A stretch of DNA of 64,000 bases, from assembly GCA_036346375.1 (NCBI GenBank), contig CM070506.1:4216001-4280000 (forward strand), read 5' to 3'. Position numbers and translations under genes: made by a program. This DNA is from Guadua angustifolia (lineage: Eukaryota; Streptophyta; Magnoliopsida; Poales; Poaceae). Each line of letters begins with the position of its first letter. Position 1 is the first letter of the stretch. Of the stretch, positions 45,844-57,004 are shown one piece after another. The notes under the pieces are model-generated. The model saw only the letters and a list, made by a program, of their open reading frames with translations, did not search any database and was not told the DNA's origin.

Positions 45844-47241
45844 TTAATAATCGGATGTAGAGCCGATCTTTGGTGCAAAATGCACATTCCCAAACTTTTG
45901 ACAACTTTGGCACCCTTTGTAATACTTGAAGCAATCTTCTAACATCGTCGGCCAAAAGTACCCTGTCCTTCTCAATATCCATTTCATCTTGTAAGCCGAC
46001 TGATGTGCACCACAAATTCCCTCATGGACCTCACCCATAGCCACTTTTGCTTCTTCATCACCTAGACACCGCAGAAGCAAACCTTCCAGTGTCCGATAAT
46101 ACAGCTCATCCCCCATCAAGACATATTTCAATGCTTTCTGGCGAATTTTGCGTTCAGTGGTTCCATAGGGGTTCGCTAAGTAAGCTTTTATCTCTGTTCT
46201 CCAATCAGTGGTGTCGACGCACAACACTGTTTTTTCTATGGAATCCAATATTTCACATCGGCTATCTTCTCTGTAGCCCGATGCTGCTTGGGCCAATGCA
46301 TTAGCCCTATCGTTCAACTCCCGGGGTACATGTTTGATAGAAAATGTAGCGAATGTGTCTATAGCACTGTAGCAATGCTCCAGATATCTGTATAACACCT
46401 CATCATTGCATCGGAACTCCCCTTTCACTTGTTGAACAATTAATAATGAGTCGCCAAAGGCCTCTACATCGCTTACTCCGATACCCTCTAATAGTCTAAG
46501 TCCCTTGAGCAATGCTTCGTATTCGGCTTGGTTATTGGAGCATCGGCTATTAAGTCGATACGCAAATTCCGTGCTGTACCCTTTGGGCGATATCAGTACG
46601 ATACCAATTCCGCTTCCATCTTGGCAAACTGACCCGTCAAAATATAACTGCCATGGGGCTATTCCGACCATTCCTGTCAAGATATCATGCCTGTAATGAA
46701 ATCGGCTATGGCACCGCCCTTTTGACTTTAGCGATTCAAACCGTAGGTCGAACTCAGTCAGAGCATACGCCCATTTCCCAAGTCGTCCTCTCAAGATTGG
46801 TGCCGACAACATGTATTTGATAATATCAGTTTTACATACCACTACACAAGTCGATGCTAAAACATAGTGCCTCAGCTTTGTACAAGCGAAATATAGTGCT
46901 AAACACAATTTTTCTATTGAAGGGTACCTGGTTTCAGCATCCAAGAGTCGTCGGCTGAGATAAAATATTACGCGCTCTTTGCCATTGATTTCCTGCGCCA
47001 ACACAGCCCCGATAGTTTCCTTTTCAGCCGACACGTATAATTTGAAGGGAATCTCCTTCTGAGGTGCGGCCAGAACTGGTGGTGATGCCAAATATCTTTT
47101 GATTTCATCAAAAGCTTTTTGCTGATCGGCTCCCCACACGAATTCCTGATGATCCTTCAACTTCAATAACGACGTAAAAGCTTGGATCCTACCAGACAGA
47201 TTCGAGATAAATCGTCGTAAGTAGTTAATTTGGCCGATCAA
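45844..47241 (-). pseudogene. Tat Gypsy RNase H, archaeal-type RNase H and integrase zinc region
   Basis: The open frame of 465 codons begins in the RT thumb (MIGQINYLRRFISNLSGR). RNase H follows (FKLYVSAEKETIGAVLAQE, VIFYLSRRLLDAETRY), then a second RNase H starting WQLYFDGSVCQDGSGIGIVL, with AEYEALLKGL, GDSLLIVQQVKG and a C-terminal ELNDRANALA. The acidic residues in FDGS, AEYEA and GDS are present. Integrase starts with the HHCC zinc region (EGICGAHQS, CQSCQKFG). The next motif, WPLRGWG, is visible in broken frame down to 45722, where the LTR stub cuts it. Dual RNase H is diagnostic of Tat elements; the second domain is thought to aid primer removal. Confidence 0.9.
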
Positions 47242-47301
47242 TTTTTGCAGTTCATTTTTGCATGTTGGCGGCTCGGTGTTTGCTATGGCATTGACCCTTG
47301 T

Positions 47302-48273
47302 CTAGCTAACTTCGATACCTCTCTGATGCACCATGAAACCGAAAGCGACCGGTAAACCGCCAAATGCGCACTTCAAGGGATTCATTTTTAACCCATGAGC
47401 TCTCGTGTTTTGAAATACCTTTTCTAAATCGGCTAAGTGTTGCCAGTCCTCCTTAGACTTGACAACCACGTCATCGATGTAAATTTCAATGATATGGCCG
47501 ATTAGATTGTGAAAAATTAAATTCATGGCACGTTGATAAGTGGCACCTGCATTCTTCAAGCCGAACGTCATTACCGGCCATTCATATAACCCTAACGCGC
47601 CGGGGCATCTGAAGGCTGTTTTGGGAATATCGGCTTCTGCCATGAATATCTGGTTATATCCAGCGTTCCCATCAAGAAAGCTAATGATTTTGTTACCCGA
47701 GGCAGCATCGATAAGCATATCGGCTATAGGCATCGGATATTCATCCTTTGGCGTGGCTTTATTCAAATCTCTAAAATCTACACACACCCGAAGCTTACCA
47801 TTTTTCTTCATGACAGGAACAATGTTGGACACCCACTCGGCGTATCGGCAAGGTCTTATAAACTTGGCCTCCAGCAACCTTTCAATTTCTTCTTTTATTA
47901 CATTATACAGCTCTGGATTAAAACGACGAGGAGGTTGCTTATATGGCCGATATCCCGGCTTAATAGGCAGCCGATGTTCAACTAGTTGTCGGCTTAACCC
48001 GGGCATCTCATAGTACTCCCAAGCAAAACAATCCCTGTATTTCCTAAGTATTTCGACCAACTTATTTTTATATTCTAGGCTTAAACTTGCGCTTATAAAA
48101 GTTGGTCTCTTTCTATCACCTTCTCCTATATCAATTTCTTCAAGCATATCGGCTGAAGTGAAACCTTGCCCCAACTTTTCGCTTTGGAAATCTTCAATAG
48201 CTTCACAGGAATTTATTTCATGCCGATAGCTTCTTGCTCTGTCTTGTAAAAGTTGGATCATTTTTGACCCCAT
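47302..48273 (-). pseudogene. Tat Gypsy reverse transcriptase
   Basis: The open frame of 323 codons shows EAKFIRPCRYAEWVSNIVPV, KKNGKLRVCVDFRDLNKATP, FLDGNAGYNQIFMA (first catalytic Asp in FLDG), WPVMTFGLKNAGATYQRAMN and the active site IEIYIDDVVVKSK. All core RT motifs look intact. Frame breaks on both sides (47302 stop; broken protease link at 48280-48540) disconnect it from the rest of pol. Confidence 0.9.
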
Positions 48274-48536
48274 CTTCTCAAGATTTCAGCCGCCCGATCA
48301 AAGGTGCCTGGTCTGACACTGATCGGCGTAAAGCCTGTCTTCCCAATACTGATGAAATCACAATCGTCGATGCCTTACGATATGCATTTTGCTTCTTCAT
48401 GTGGCCAATTTGCATCGAGTGGCCATAGCAATATGGTGATGTATCGGTGAGACGATTCGACTTCATCTCCGTTCCTTGGATAAGCAATTGGTGCATGGTC
48501 GAGGGTATCTGCGGTTGGCGTGTATCCAATCTCGCC

Positions 48537-49688
48537 CTAGGAGCACATTGTAGTTCCTTTTGCTTCAACCACAAAGAACGCGGTCGGCAAGGTTTTATTG
48601 CCGACGGTCAGTTCAGTTACCATCACTCCTTTGGCCTCAGTGGGGTCACCTGTGAAATCATTTAATACCATATTTGTTTTGATCAAGTCTTCATCGGTCT
48701 TCCCCAACTTTCTGCAGGTACTGAGTGGCATCAAGTTCACAGTAGCCCCTCCATCCACAAGCATCCTTGATATCGGCTTACCGTTGATAAAGCCTTTTAA
48801 ATACAACGGCTTTAAGTGCCGATGGGGGTCTTGTGGTTTTTCAAACACGGCGTCCTGCGCACCTAGGCATAGCTGTGCGAAAGTGTCTTTAGCCAATTCT
48901 GTTTTGATTCTGAATTCGGTTGGCAAAGTGAATACCATGTTGATGTCCATGGGAGGAGTGTCGTCCCTGACTATCGGCGACATCAAGTCGTCAGGGGAAT
49001 CTGACTCGTTGTCGGCTTGGCCCTTTATCCTCCATTCCTTTTTTACAAGTCTCATTGGCCGTAATTCATTGAACATTTTATCTCTCTGTTCTTCTTCTTC
49101 GGCCTTCCACATCTCCAGCGTCCTTAGGCGTTGAAGCCGTCTGCGTTGCGAGCGGCTAAGTCCGGTTGGGCACCATCTGGGTTTGGGCTCTATTGGCTTA
49201 CGGATTTTGCCGATCAAGTTTTCGGTCGGCTCTTCATCCTGATTTGGTGTGCCCAGCCTTTCCTTTACTGGTTTCCTGTGCGATGCCTCATGCAGTTGAT
49301 GTCGGCCTCCCGAATGCTCCTTTGCGGTGGCCTTGGTCGATCCTTTTGTGGGTAATGTTCCATGGGGCATGACCTGCATGACGATAACGTCATGCCCTTT
49401 TCCCACAGAACCGCCAAAAGGGCATCTCTGGTGAGCTCTTCTGCGTTGTCGGCCGATACCGATCCTCTGCGCGACACCATGTGTGGCCGCGCAATCCCTA
49501 CGGTTGGCGGCATTCTGCTGTAGCCGATGGCTCATTCTTTCATATTTTTCTATGGCGAAGAAACGTTGGCTTAGGCTTGAACGCTGGTTTTCGTGGTGGA
49601 GTCTTTTCAGCTTTGTACCATTGCCCGACTTACAAATCCCCTTTTGGCTTGATTGTTCTTGAATTCTTCCCATCGTTATCGGCTTCAA
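48537..49688 (-). pseudogene. Tat Gypsy linker and aspartic protease
   Basis: The frame is basic and disordered up to about residue 210. The protease core then reads PISRMLVDGGATVNLMPLST and KTDEDLIKTNMVLNDFTGDP, with the usual VDGGA form of the active-site Asp in this lineage. It ends at EAKGTTMCS. The normally following LLGRDWIHAN can be read only in another frame (about 48500-48550), so a frameshift separates protease from RT. Confidence 0.8.
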
Positions 49689-50163
49689 TTTGAAGTGAGC
49701 CGATGGTTATCTTCAGTGTTTCCCCCTTCGAACTGGACTCTATGTCGACTTGTCGTGTTGTACTGGTCCTCTCGCCGACAATCTGCTTCCCTTTGCTGGA
49801 GCACTGGACCATGTTGATTGGGAAAGGGTTAACGTCGACTTCCATTGCTGGTTCTTCTGCAAACTTGAGCCGACCGTCTTCTATGGCTGACTGTATCTGT
49901 TGTCGAAAGATGTTGCAGTCGTTAGTGTTATGAGAAAAGGAATGATGCCACTTACAGTATTGCCGCTTCTTAATTTCGTCTGCTGAAGGTATGGTATGTC
50001 CTTCAGGTAGTCGTATCAGCTTTTCTTGTAACAACATGTCAAATATGCGGTCGCACTTGGATACATCAAAAGCGTGCTTTACTTCCGACTTACTCCTAGT
50101 CGGCTTAAGCCATGAACAGACAAGTGGTTTTTTAGAACCCTTTATCCACTCGGCTATATTCAC
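49630..50163 (-). pseudogene. Tat Gypsy gag C-terminal part with Cys/His motif
   Basis: The frame contains YCKWHHSFSHNTNDCNIFRQ, a zinc-type Cys/His motif usual between gag and protease in this group, and IQSAIEDGRLKFAEEP. It overlaps the next frame by about 60 bp in a different phase and follows the gag frame across a stop at 50185, so the polyprotein is broken twice here. Confidence 0.8.
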
Positions 50164-50184
50164 GTCTGCGCTTCATCTTGAGGT

Positions 50185-51747
50185 TTAAGCTGAACTATAT
50201 TCAACCATGTTCACTTTAGCCTTTTCTTTGCCATTGTTTATTCTGAGTTTATCTTTGAATTCTTTATTTAAATATCGGCTTTCTTGTGCCGATACCCGAT
50301 GAAGTAGGTGGCTTAAGTCAGTAAATTCTTGTCCAGCAAGTTTTTCTTTGAGCGGGGGAATCAGCCCCTGGAAGGCTAAATCGGCTAGTTGGTTATCTGG
50401 TAATACCACACTGAAGCAGCGATTTCGTACTTCTCTAAACCTTCTAATGTACTCAGAAGCCGATTCACCAAATTTCTGTCGGACAGCACTTAGATCTGAA
50501 ATCCTTAACTCCAGACTGCCGGAAAAAAAGTATTCGTGGAATCGGCCTTCTAAATCGTTCCAAAAGTGAACCGAATTTGGAGGCAGGTTCGTGAACCAAG
50601 TGAAAGCAGTTCCTGATAAAGATAAAAGAAAAAGTCTAATCTTTAATCCATCGGATTGAGTTGCTTCACCACACTGAGCGATAAATCGCCCAACGTGTTC
50701 CAAAGTGGTGACCGAATCATCCCCCGAAAATTTTGCGAAATCGGGAATCCTAAAGTTATGGGGATATGGCATCCGGTCAATGTAATCTGGATACGGCTTT
50801 CTGTAGCCGATCGTTTTCCCTTTGGGCTGTAGGCCAAACTGGTCCCTCAAGACCATAGAAATTTGGTCGGCCCAATTGATGCTATTGGCCGATGGGATAC
50901 CGGGGTTTGGACAATTGTGTTCAACAATATCCTGCCCCCCGAGTGCAAACTCGGCCGGTCGGCCTATCCTAGCCGATGGGTATTGTTGTTGCCATGGTTC
51001 ATACCCACTGGCCCTGGCAGCCGGTATCTCGGGCAACGGACCAAGCTGTTCTGGGTATGTAACTACTTTATATGGGACCGGATTCTTAACATGGAATGGT
51101 CCTTGGGGTTTACAACTTCTATCTAATTCAATCGGCTGAGAAGCCGACTGGGCATAGGAAGTCGCTAATGCTGATGGATCTATTTTCGCCGCGTCGGTGT
51201 ATGCGTGGTAATGAGCGGTTAGGTTTGGACGAGGGTTCGATGGTGCTAACACGGTGGGTTGGGTCGGCATTAGCGATGGTGCTGGCGCCGACGCTTTGAT
51301 CGTGCTAGCGTTTGGTGCCACAGAGTACATAGGATATGTTGGGAGAGGCTGCAACGGATCCATCAACCCTCCAGATGTCGCCAGCTCTTGTGCAATCGTC
51401 TTTACGCTGTTTTCTATCATCGGCTTTAAGGTCGTAACCAAAGCCGATGATTGGTTAATCAATGCGTGATGCACAGATTGCTCAATCATAGCAGATAATT
51501 CGGCTTGTGCCGGGAGATATCGGCTTACCGAATTTGACGTAGCATCTGTCTGTGAAGGGTTCAATGTTGGCAGCGCCATCTTCATGTGACCCTCGTCGGG
51601 TTTTACGATATGACCGAGCATTAATTCTTCCAAGGCGGCTTTTCGGTCTTCAATCTCCTTCGCTGCTCGAGTTAAATCGTCCAAGGTAGGGACGATTATG
51701 GCGTCGATGTTCACGTCAATTTGGTGCGGTGGACTTACTGCGATCAT
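50185..51747 (-). CDS. Tat Gypsy gag
   Basis: I place the start at the ATG at 51745-51747 (MIAVSPPHQIDVNIDAII), just after the primer-binding site; the upstream extension of the frame lies in the LTR. About 521 codons are open. The retrotransposon gag domain reads YPHNFRIPDFAKFSGDDSVT, HVGRFIAQCGEATQSDGLKI, LSGTAFTWFTNLPPNSVHFW and FGESASEYIRRFREVRNRCF near the C-terminal third. The middle is Ala/Pro-rich. It would form the capsid. Natural elements continue in frame into the Cys/His region, so the stop at 50185 is probably a truncating mutation. Confidence 0.85.
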   Translation of the reverse strand: MIAVSPPHQIDVNIDAIIVPTLDDLTRAAKEIEDRKAALEELMLGHIVKPDEGHMKMALPTLNPSQTDATSNSVSRYLPAQAELSAMIEQSVHHALINQSSALVTTLKPMIENSVKTIAQELATSGGLMDPLQPLPTYPMYSVAPNASTIKASAPAPSLMPTQPTVLAPSNPRPNLTAHYHAYTDAAKIDPSALATSYAQSASQPIELDRSCKPQGPFHVKNPVPYKVVTYPEQLGPLPEIPAARASGYEPWQQQYPSARIGRPAEFALGGQDIVEHNCPNPGIPSANSINWADQISMVLRDQFGLQPKGKTIGYRKPYPDYIDRMPYPHNFRIPDFAKFSGDDSVTTLEHVGRFIAQCGEATQSDGLKIRLFLLSLSGTAFTWFTNLPPNSVHFWNDLEGRFHEYFFSGSLELRISDLSAVRQKFGESASEYIRRFREVRNRCFSVVLPDNQLADLAFQGLIPPLKEKLAGQEFTDLSHLLHRVSAQESRYLNKEFKDKLRINNGKEKAKVNMVEYSSA

Positions 51748-51763
51748 CTTGTCGATTTGGTGG

Positions 51764-51782
51764 TCCCCCGTCGTGCCAAAAA
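51764..51782 (-). other. Primer-binding site of the Tat Gypsy element
   Basis: The minus strand reads TTTTTGGCACGACGGGGGAC directly after the LTR end CCAACACA. A TGGCRC-type start is usual for Gypsy elements primed by elongator tRNAs. Which tRNA is not decided. Confidence 0.6.
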
Positions 51783-52449
51783 TGTGTTGGCGCCAAAAAG
51801 CGTGAAGAGGTTTCGATTGCAACACACGGACGAACACCGGGTTCAATTGTGCATAAGCGTGCAATCGATTTGACCACGCAATCGATAAGAAATAGTTGTA
51901 AAATTTAATCAGCCGATCCTCGGGCGAATCGGCTAAAAAATCAAGAATCAGCCAGAAAGCCGATTAGAAGGGTAAATAGATTAGTCGATTAAGACTAATC
52001 CGAGGGTAAAAGGTAGATCGATTCTGAAAAGGCGATGCGCAACAAGACAGAATAAATCAAACCTGAAAAAGCCAATGACGATCAAACAATCGGCGATCGC
52101 AACTTTATTTGATCGATGTCGACTTACGAGAGGAAAGATTACAATGCTAAAAAGACTAAAAACTACGGAAGTAAAAAGCGGCGGATGTGTTGATTGTTAT
52201 GGATGCCTCTTGAGCGAGCCTTGGTGCATATATATACCCGTCTAGCCGATCCGAGTCCCGATCCAACACGACAACGTAGTCCGAATCGGCTTCGTAGTTT
52301 CCTACCCGATCTCTAGTTTCCAATTGTCATCTGCATGTCATATGGGATTTCCATGTGTTTATCCGAACTTCTGCAGATATTCTCGTATCTTATCCAAATT
52401 CATGCTTTTCTGCCGATTCTTCTAGAAATTTCCAAAACTGGTGCAAACA
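51783..52449 (-). repeat. 5' LTR of the Tat Gypsy element
   Basis: On the minus strand it starts TGTTTGCACCAGTTTTGG and ends CCAACACA. A TATA box TATATATA lies at 52229-52236. Several GCCGATT/AATCGGC words occur. There is no partner LTR to confirm the ends, so the right boundary is inferred. Confidence 0.7.
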
Positions 52450-53821
52450 ACTAGGCAAGTAGATGTATTATTCAAAGATGCTCACCGGCTAAGCAGATTA
52501 TCTGGAGATACAGAGAACAGTACCGTTGATTCTTGAATTTAACATTTCTAATAGTTTTCTACATGAACATTTGTGGCATATTGGCTGCATGAACCTCTGG
52601 GGTTGCTTAAACATGGTTGGCAAGGAGTATATGTATGTTTGTGTTAGGCATCTATCAGTGTGCCTTATGGTTGAATATGTTGACATCTTGACTGAGCACT
52701 GAGTAGGATTTTGAGTTGATGAGCTTATCTTTGAGATGTTCATGATTGTATACCTCTGCAAATTTTTAGTGTGATGGATGTGCTTCAAATGGTAAATGAG
52801 CTAGAGAGGTGTATGGCACCATTGTTTAAGAAGTTCCAGGCTTTAGAAGTGTGTTATTGTGCTGCAAAAATAGATCTATGTGGGGTTTTTGTAGTATCAG
52901 CCTTACATTGCATTAATGCTTTTATGAATGCTATGTGATTGTGTATGAGTTAGATTCATGCATGGATTAGATTCATGCATGTATGCTTAATGAGATGATG
53001 AAATTCTAAAGAGGGGGATTAGTAATATTTCTAAATCTGTTTAGGTGCGCAAAGATTTGTTCTGTTGTTGAATAGTATACTAGTTAACCCAATTTTATTG
53101 ATTGATAAATATCCTTACTAGTGAACTGAGATAATTGTGCGCTTTATAATGCATGGTCGCTTTATGATGATGAGTTTGGTTCGAATGGAAAGTGCTTAGC
53201 TCATGCCCAAGGCAAAGTGTTTGGGTGGTTGCTTATTTGCTTATTTTTGATATCTGTAGGCCATGATCTGTGCTAAGTGCTAACAGTATTGGCACTTAGT
53301 TAGATCTTCCAATATTAAAATAGATATGCATTAAATCAATGAGGAATCCAAAATTCCAGATATTAGATTTGCAGGCCTACTTATGATTTTCCTATTCCAA
53401 CTCTAGTTAACGATCATAAATTGATGTATGGACTATGGAGACATCTGCAAACTCATAAAATACATAAATTTTTTGCAGTTGTTGATTAGAGTAGTTCTAT
53501 GTGGGGTTCAGCTGCTAACTGTAAAAAATCAAAAAACTAATTCTGTACATCTCTGTTTTAAAGGTATTTTTTTTACAATGTTTGCGGAGGTTAAGTTGTT
53601 CTTTTTCTCAAGGAAAAGGTTAGGTTTGTTTTTGTATATGAGATAGGTGATAGATATGTAAAGTTATTTTTTTTTGGTGCTATAGCTACCATAGCTCTAT
53701 ATGTAGTAGGGAGGATATCCTGATGACATCGTGCAGTAATGTAAATAAAATTCCGAAGTTGTAGCAGCATGGTGATGGTTCTAATTGCTTTCTGTGTTTG
53801 TTTTGTTACACTTGTGTGCAG
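52450..53821. other. AT-rich DNA before the reticulon exons, probably intronic
   Basis: No coding domain is seen. The stretch just before 53822 is a typical plant 3' splice region (pyrimidine-rich, TGTGCAG), so much of it may be an intron of the reticulon copy. The first reticulon exons are not found. Confidence 0.4.
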
Positions 53822-54179
53822 CTGCTGACGTATTGTTATAGAAAGACAAGAAGAAAATTGCTGTAGTGATCGGTGGCACAACTGTCATATGGGTTTTGTT
53901 CGAAGTGCTTGATTACCATCTCTTAATTCTGCTGTCCCATGTGATGATTGGTGCCCTCGCCATCTTGTTCCTGTGGTCCAAGGCTACCAGCTTTATCAAG
54001 AAGTGAGATGTGTGATAATTCCCACATGTTCTGGTTGTCACTGCTTACATCTTTTTTACATCAAGTGTTTTTTTTTTCAGGAGTCCACCGGATATCCCTG
54101 TACTCCAGATACCTGAAGACGTTGCTGTGAATGTGTCAAGAGCATTATGCAATGGCATCAACAGGGCACTTCACTTATT
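53822..54179 (+). pseudogene. Reticulon-like gene fragment, two exons
   Basis: Exon A (53822-54002) reads AADVLL, stop, then KDKKKIAVVIGGTTVIWVLF, EVLDYHLLILLSHVMIGALA and LFLWSKATSFIK. It has a CAG acceptor before it and GTGAG after it. Exon B (54081-54179) reads SPPDIPVLQIPEDVAVNVSR then ALCNGINRALHLL, with TTTTTTTCAG before and GTAAGT after, and the phases join exactly. This is the reticulon homology domain, whose hydrophobic hairpins shape tubular ER. The family has Trp at the position of the TAG (53839-53841). Upstream exons and the rest of the domain are missing. Splice sites are conserved, so decay may be recent, or a readthrough transcript may exist. Confidence 0.85.
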
Positions 54180-54999
54180 GTAAGTACCTCCTTTTCTTAG
54201 TGCCCTTAATAAGCTGAATTAATGTATGGATAGCTACTTCAGGACGATTAGTCCAGCCTCAAGCACTTCTTTTGTAGTGCTGTTTCTGAATTGAAGAATG
54301 GTGCTTTTAGATGTTTATAGATCGAATAGTAGTGCATTTAGTTACCAAGCCAACCCTTCCCTCCCAGTCTGCTATCTTGTTTCTTCTCCCATTTTGGCTA
54401 AATGGCTTGTATAATATTTTTGGTATTCTCAAGTTTAAACATCTAAAAAACCGTATTTTTTCCAACTAATGGCTCTGCTACTCTTGAGGCATGCTTTGTC
54501 TATCTCGAGAGCGAAGGAGATGATGATCTGCTTCTACCATGTTCTCGGTGAGTCATGTGGTCTTGGTTTTTTTCTTCTTTCGATATTTAGTGGTTCAGTT
54601 GGTTCTTCATGTTGATTAAACCTTCTAATCTCAATATCTCATTTGCTGTCTTGCAGCTTCTTCTTCGAGCTGCTTTGGATTCTGCTCCCATGCTATATCA
54701 TGGCATAGATTAGAGTCTATTTCTTTTGCAAATTTTTAGAATTTGTTTGTGTTGTATGAGATCGAGGATAGAGATTTTTGAGAAGTTTGAGGTTATGCAG
54801 ATCTTGATGTTTTGTCGGTTTGTATGAAAATTTATGATTTGATTCCCACCTTTTATAAATTTTAGATGTAATTGAATGGATTTGATTACACTATAATTTA
54901 AGCGGGTTGTTGATCCGTGCAAATGTGAAATCTGTTTTAATTGAGATTTTATTATCATGCTAGGATTGATTCCGTATGCATATGCATGGATATACTTGT

Positions 55000-55495
55000 A
55001 TTACGTGTTACTAGAGCGTTCCATGGCGAAAATGAATGTTCACGTGGCAATCATCGTGCGAAATAGTTGTCAACACGTGCCCGTCACTTGTCACCTGGTC
55101 ATTGACGTGGCACTAGAGTGTTCAATAACGAAAATGTATATCCACGTGGTAATAATCATGACGAACAATTTCGTTATAAATAAAGCAGTCAACGCTCATT
55201 TTTGGCCGAGGAGTGTTTTTATGACGAATTTAACATTTTTCATGACGTTTTGGGTACAATTAATGGCGGTTATATTCGTCATGGAAGTGACCTCTTTTCG
55301 ATTGAAAAGGTAATTTGTTATAGAAAAGTTGATTTTTATGGCGAAAATAAGCAATTCGTCATTGAAAACTTTCTATGGCGCACTTTTTATGACAAGTTAA
55401 ATGTTATCATAAATTCGTCATAAAAACATACCATGACGATTTCGAGACTAATGATGATGAGTTTGGACCATCATTAAAATCACTTTTCTTGTAGA
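55000..55495. mobile_element. CACTA-like terminal segment in unit 1
   Basis: Same DNA as 57005-57490. Repeated (T)GACGAA/TTCGTCA words are partly corrupted here (for example TGGCGAA). It ends TTTTCTTGTAGAG, like CACTA termini. Confidence 0.55.
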
Positions 55496-55856
55496 GTAAA
55501 AATACACCAGTTCTCCATGTCTGGATGAATTTAAATGATTAACTGATCTTATGATAATGGATCGATGCAGCGCATTCAGTCCCAACCCATCATGACCAAA
55601 GAGGTACATAATGTTTTAAGCATCGGAGAATCAAAAGACACGTGTTGTATTGAAATTTTAGGTACAATATTTAGCATAAAAACCTGACAATACCAAAACT
55701 GATTATGATTTTCTTAGCATACAAAAATAAAAAGAGAGGGGGAGGCAGGAGACATAAAACCCACCCTTCACAGCCTTCTTCCCTTCCCTCATTTTCTTCT
55801 ATTCTTCCTGCCCGATCCAGACTCTCAGCTAGTTCCCGGCAGTTTTTGGTACGTAA

Positions 55857-56123
55857 GGGCTCATTTGGTTAGCAGGGACATTAATCCCAAGGAAATGAAA
55901 CCCGCTTGGGATTTTGTGGCCACTTGGATCCCGTGGAACATGACCCGCGTGGAACATGATCCCAGGGGATTGTTTGGCAGACATGGGGTTACGGATCCCG
56001 GCCGGAACCAAATGAGTCACAGGTGGAGCTGTCTGACGACAACATGATAAGCAGAGAGGAGTGGAAAGCATTTGTATTGAAACACCCATCCGTTATAAAG
56101 AAGATGACACTGCCTTACCTGCA
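55857..56123 (+). mobile_element. 5' end of the Harbinger-like element, in unit 1
   Basis: TAA then GGGCTCATTTGG marks the same element start as 57858. It is cut after the CBL exon by the unit junction at 56123/56124. Confidence 0.75.
56023..56123 (+). pseudogene. CBL exon fragment, unit 1
   Basis: Same exon as 58028-58127, reading ISREEWKAFVLKHPSVIKKM. It joins directly to reticulon exon B sequence at the unit junction. Confidence 0.8.
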
Positions 56124-57004
56124 ATTATGCAATGGCATCAACAGGGCACTTCACTTATTGTAAGTACCTCCTTTTCTTAGTGCCCTTAATAAGCTGAATT
56201 AATGTATGGATAGCTACTTCAGGACGATTAGTCCAGCCTCAAGCACTTCTTTTGTAGTGCTGTTTCTGAATTGAAGAATGGTGCTTTTAGATGTTTATAG
56301 ATCGAATAGTAGTGCATTTAGTTACCAAGCCAACCCTTCCCTCCCAGTCTGCTATCTTGTTTCTTCTCCCATTTTGGCTAAATGGCTTGTATAATATTTT
56401 TGGTATTCTCAAGTTTAAACATCTAAAAAACCGTATTTTTTCCAACTAATGGCTCTGCTACTACTGAGGCATGCTTTGTCTATCTCAGAGAGCGAAGGAG
56501 ATGATGATCTGCTTCTACCATGTTCTCGGTGAGTCATGTGGTCTTGGTTTTTTTCTTCTTTCGATATTTAGTGGTTCAGTTGGTTCTTCATGTTGATTAA
56601 ACCTTCTAATCTCAATATCTCATTTGCTGTCTTGCAGCTTCTTCTTCGAGCTGCTGGATTTCTGCTCCCATGCTATATCATGGCATAGATTAGGAGTCTA
56701 TTTCTTTTGCAAATTTTTTAGAATTTGTTTGTGTTGTATGAGATCTGAGGATAGAGATTTTTGAGAAGTTTGAGGTTATGCAGATCTTGATGTTTTGTCA
56801 GTTTGTATGAAAATTTATGATTTGATTCCCACCTTTTATAAATTTTAGATGTAATTGAATGGATTTGATTACACTATAATTTAAACGGGTTGTTGATCTG
56901 TGCAAATGTGAAATCTGTTTTAATTGAGATTTTATTATCATGCTAGGATTGATTCCGTATGCATATGCATGGATATACTTGTATTACGTGTTACTAGAGC
57001 GTTC

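Larger units (their letters stand above)
45722..52449 (-). mobile_element. Tat-lineage Gypsy retrotransposon, 3' end lost
   Basis: Minus polarity: 5' LTR at 51783-52449, then primer-binding site, gag, protease, RT, RNase H, a second (archaeal-type) RNase H, and the zinc-binding start of integrase. The second RNase H marks the Tat clade. The rest of integrase and the 3' LTR were lost at 45721. The hexamer ATCGGC/GCCGAT recurs throughout the element. Confidence 0.92.
54144..56123. repeat. Tandem unit 1 (1980 bp)
   Basis: It starts ATTATGCAATGG inside reticulon exon B and ends CTTACCTGCA inside the CBL exon. Unit 2 follows directly. Bases 54144-54480 equal unit 2 exactly. Beyond that, unit 1 differs by many one-base losses, mostly in homopolymers, and by A-to-G changes in TGACG words. 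Confidence 0.92.

Noticed and set aside
51748..51864. Longer start for the Tat gag
   Set aside because: These codons lie in the 5' LTR and primer-binding site, so the ATG at 51745-51747 is preferred.
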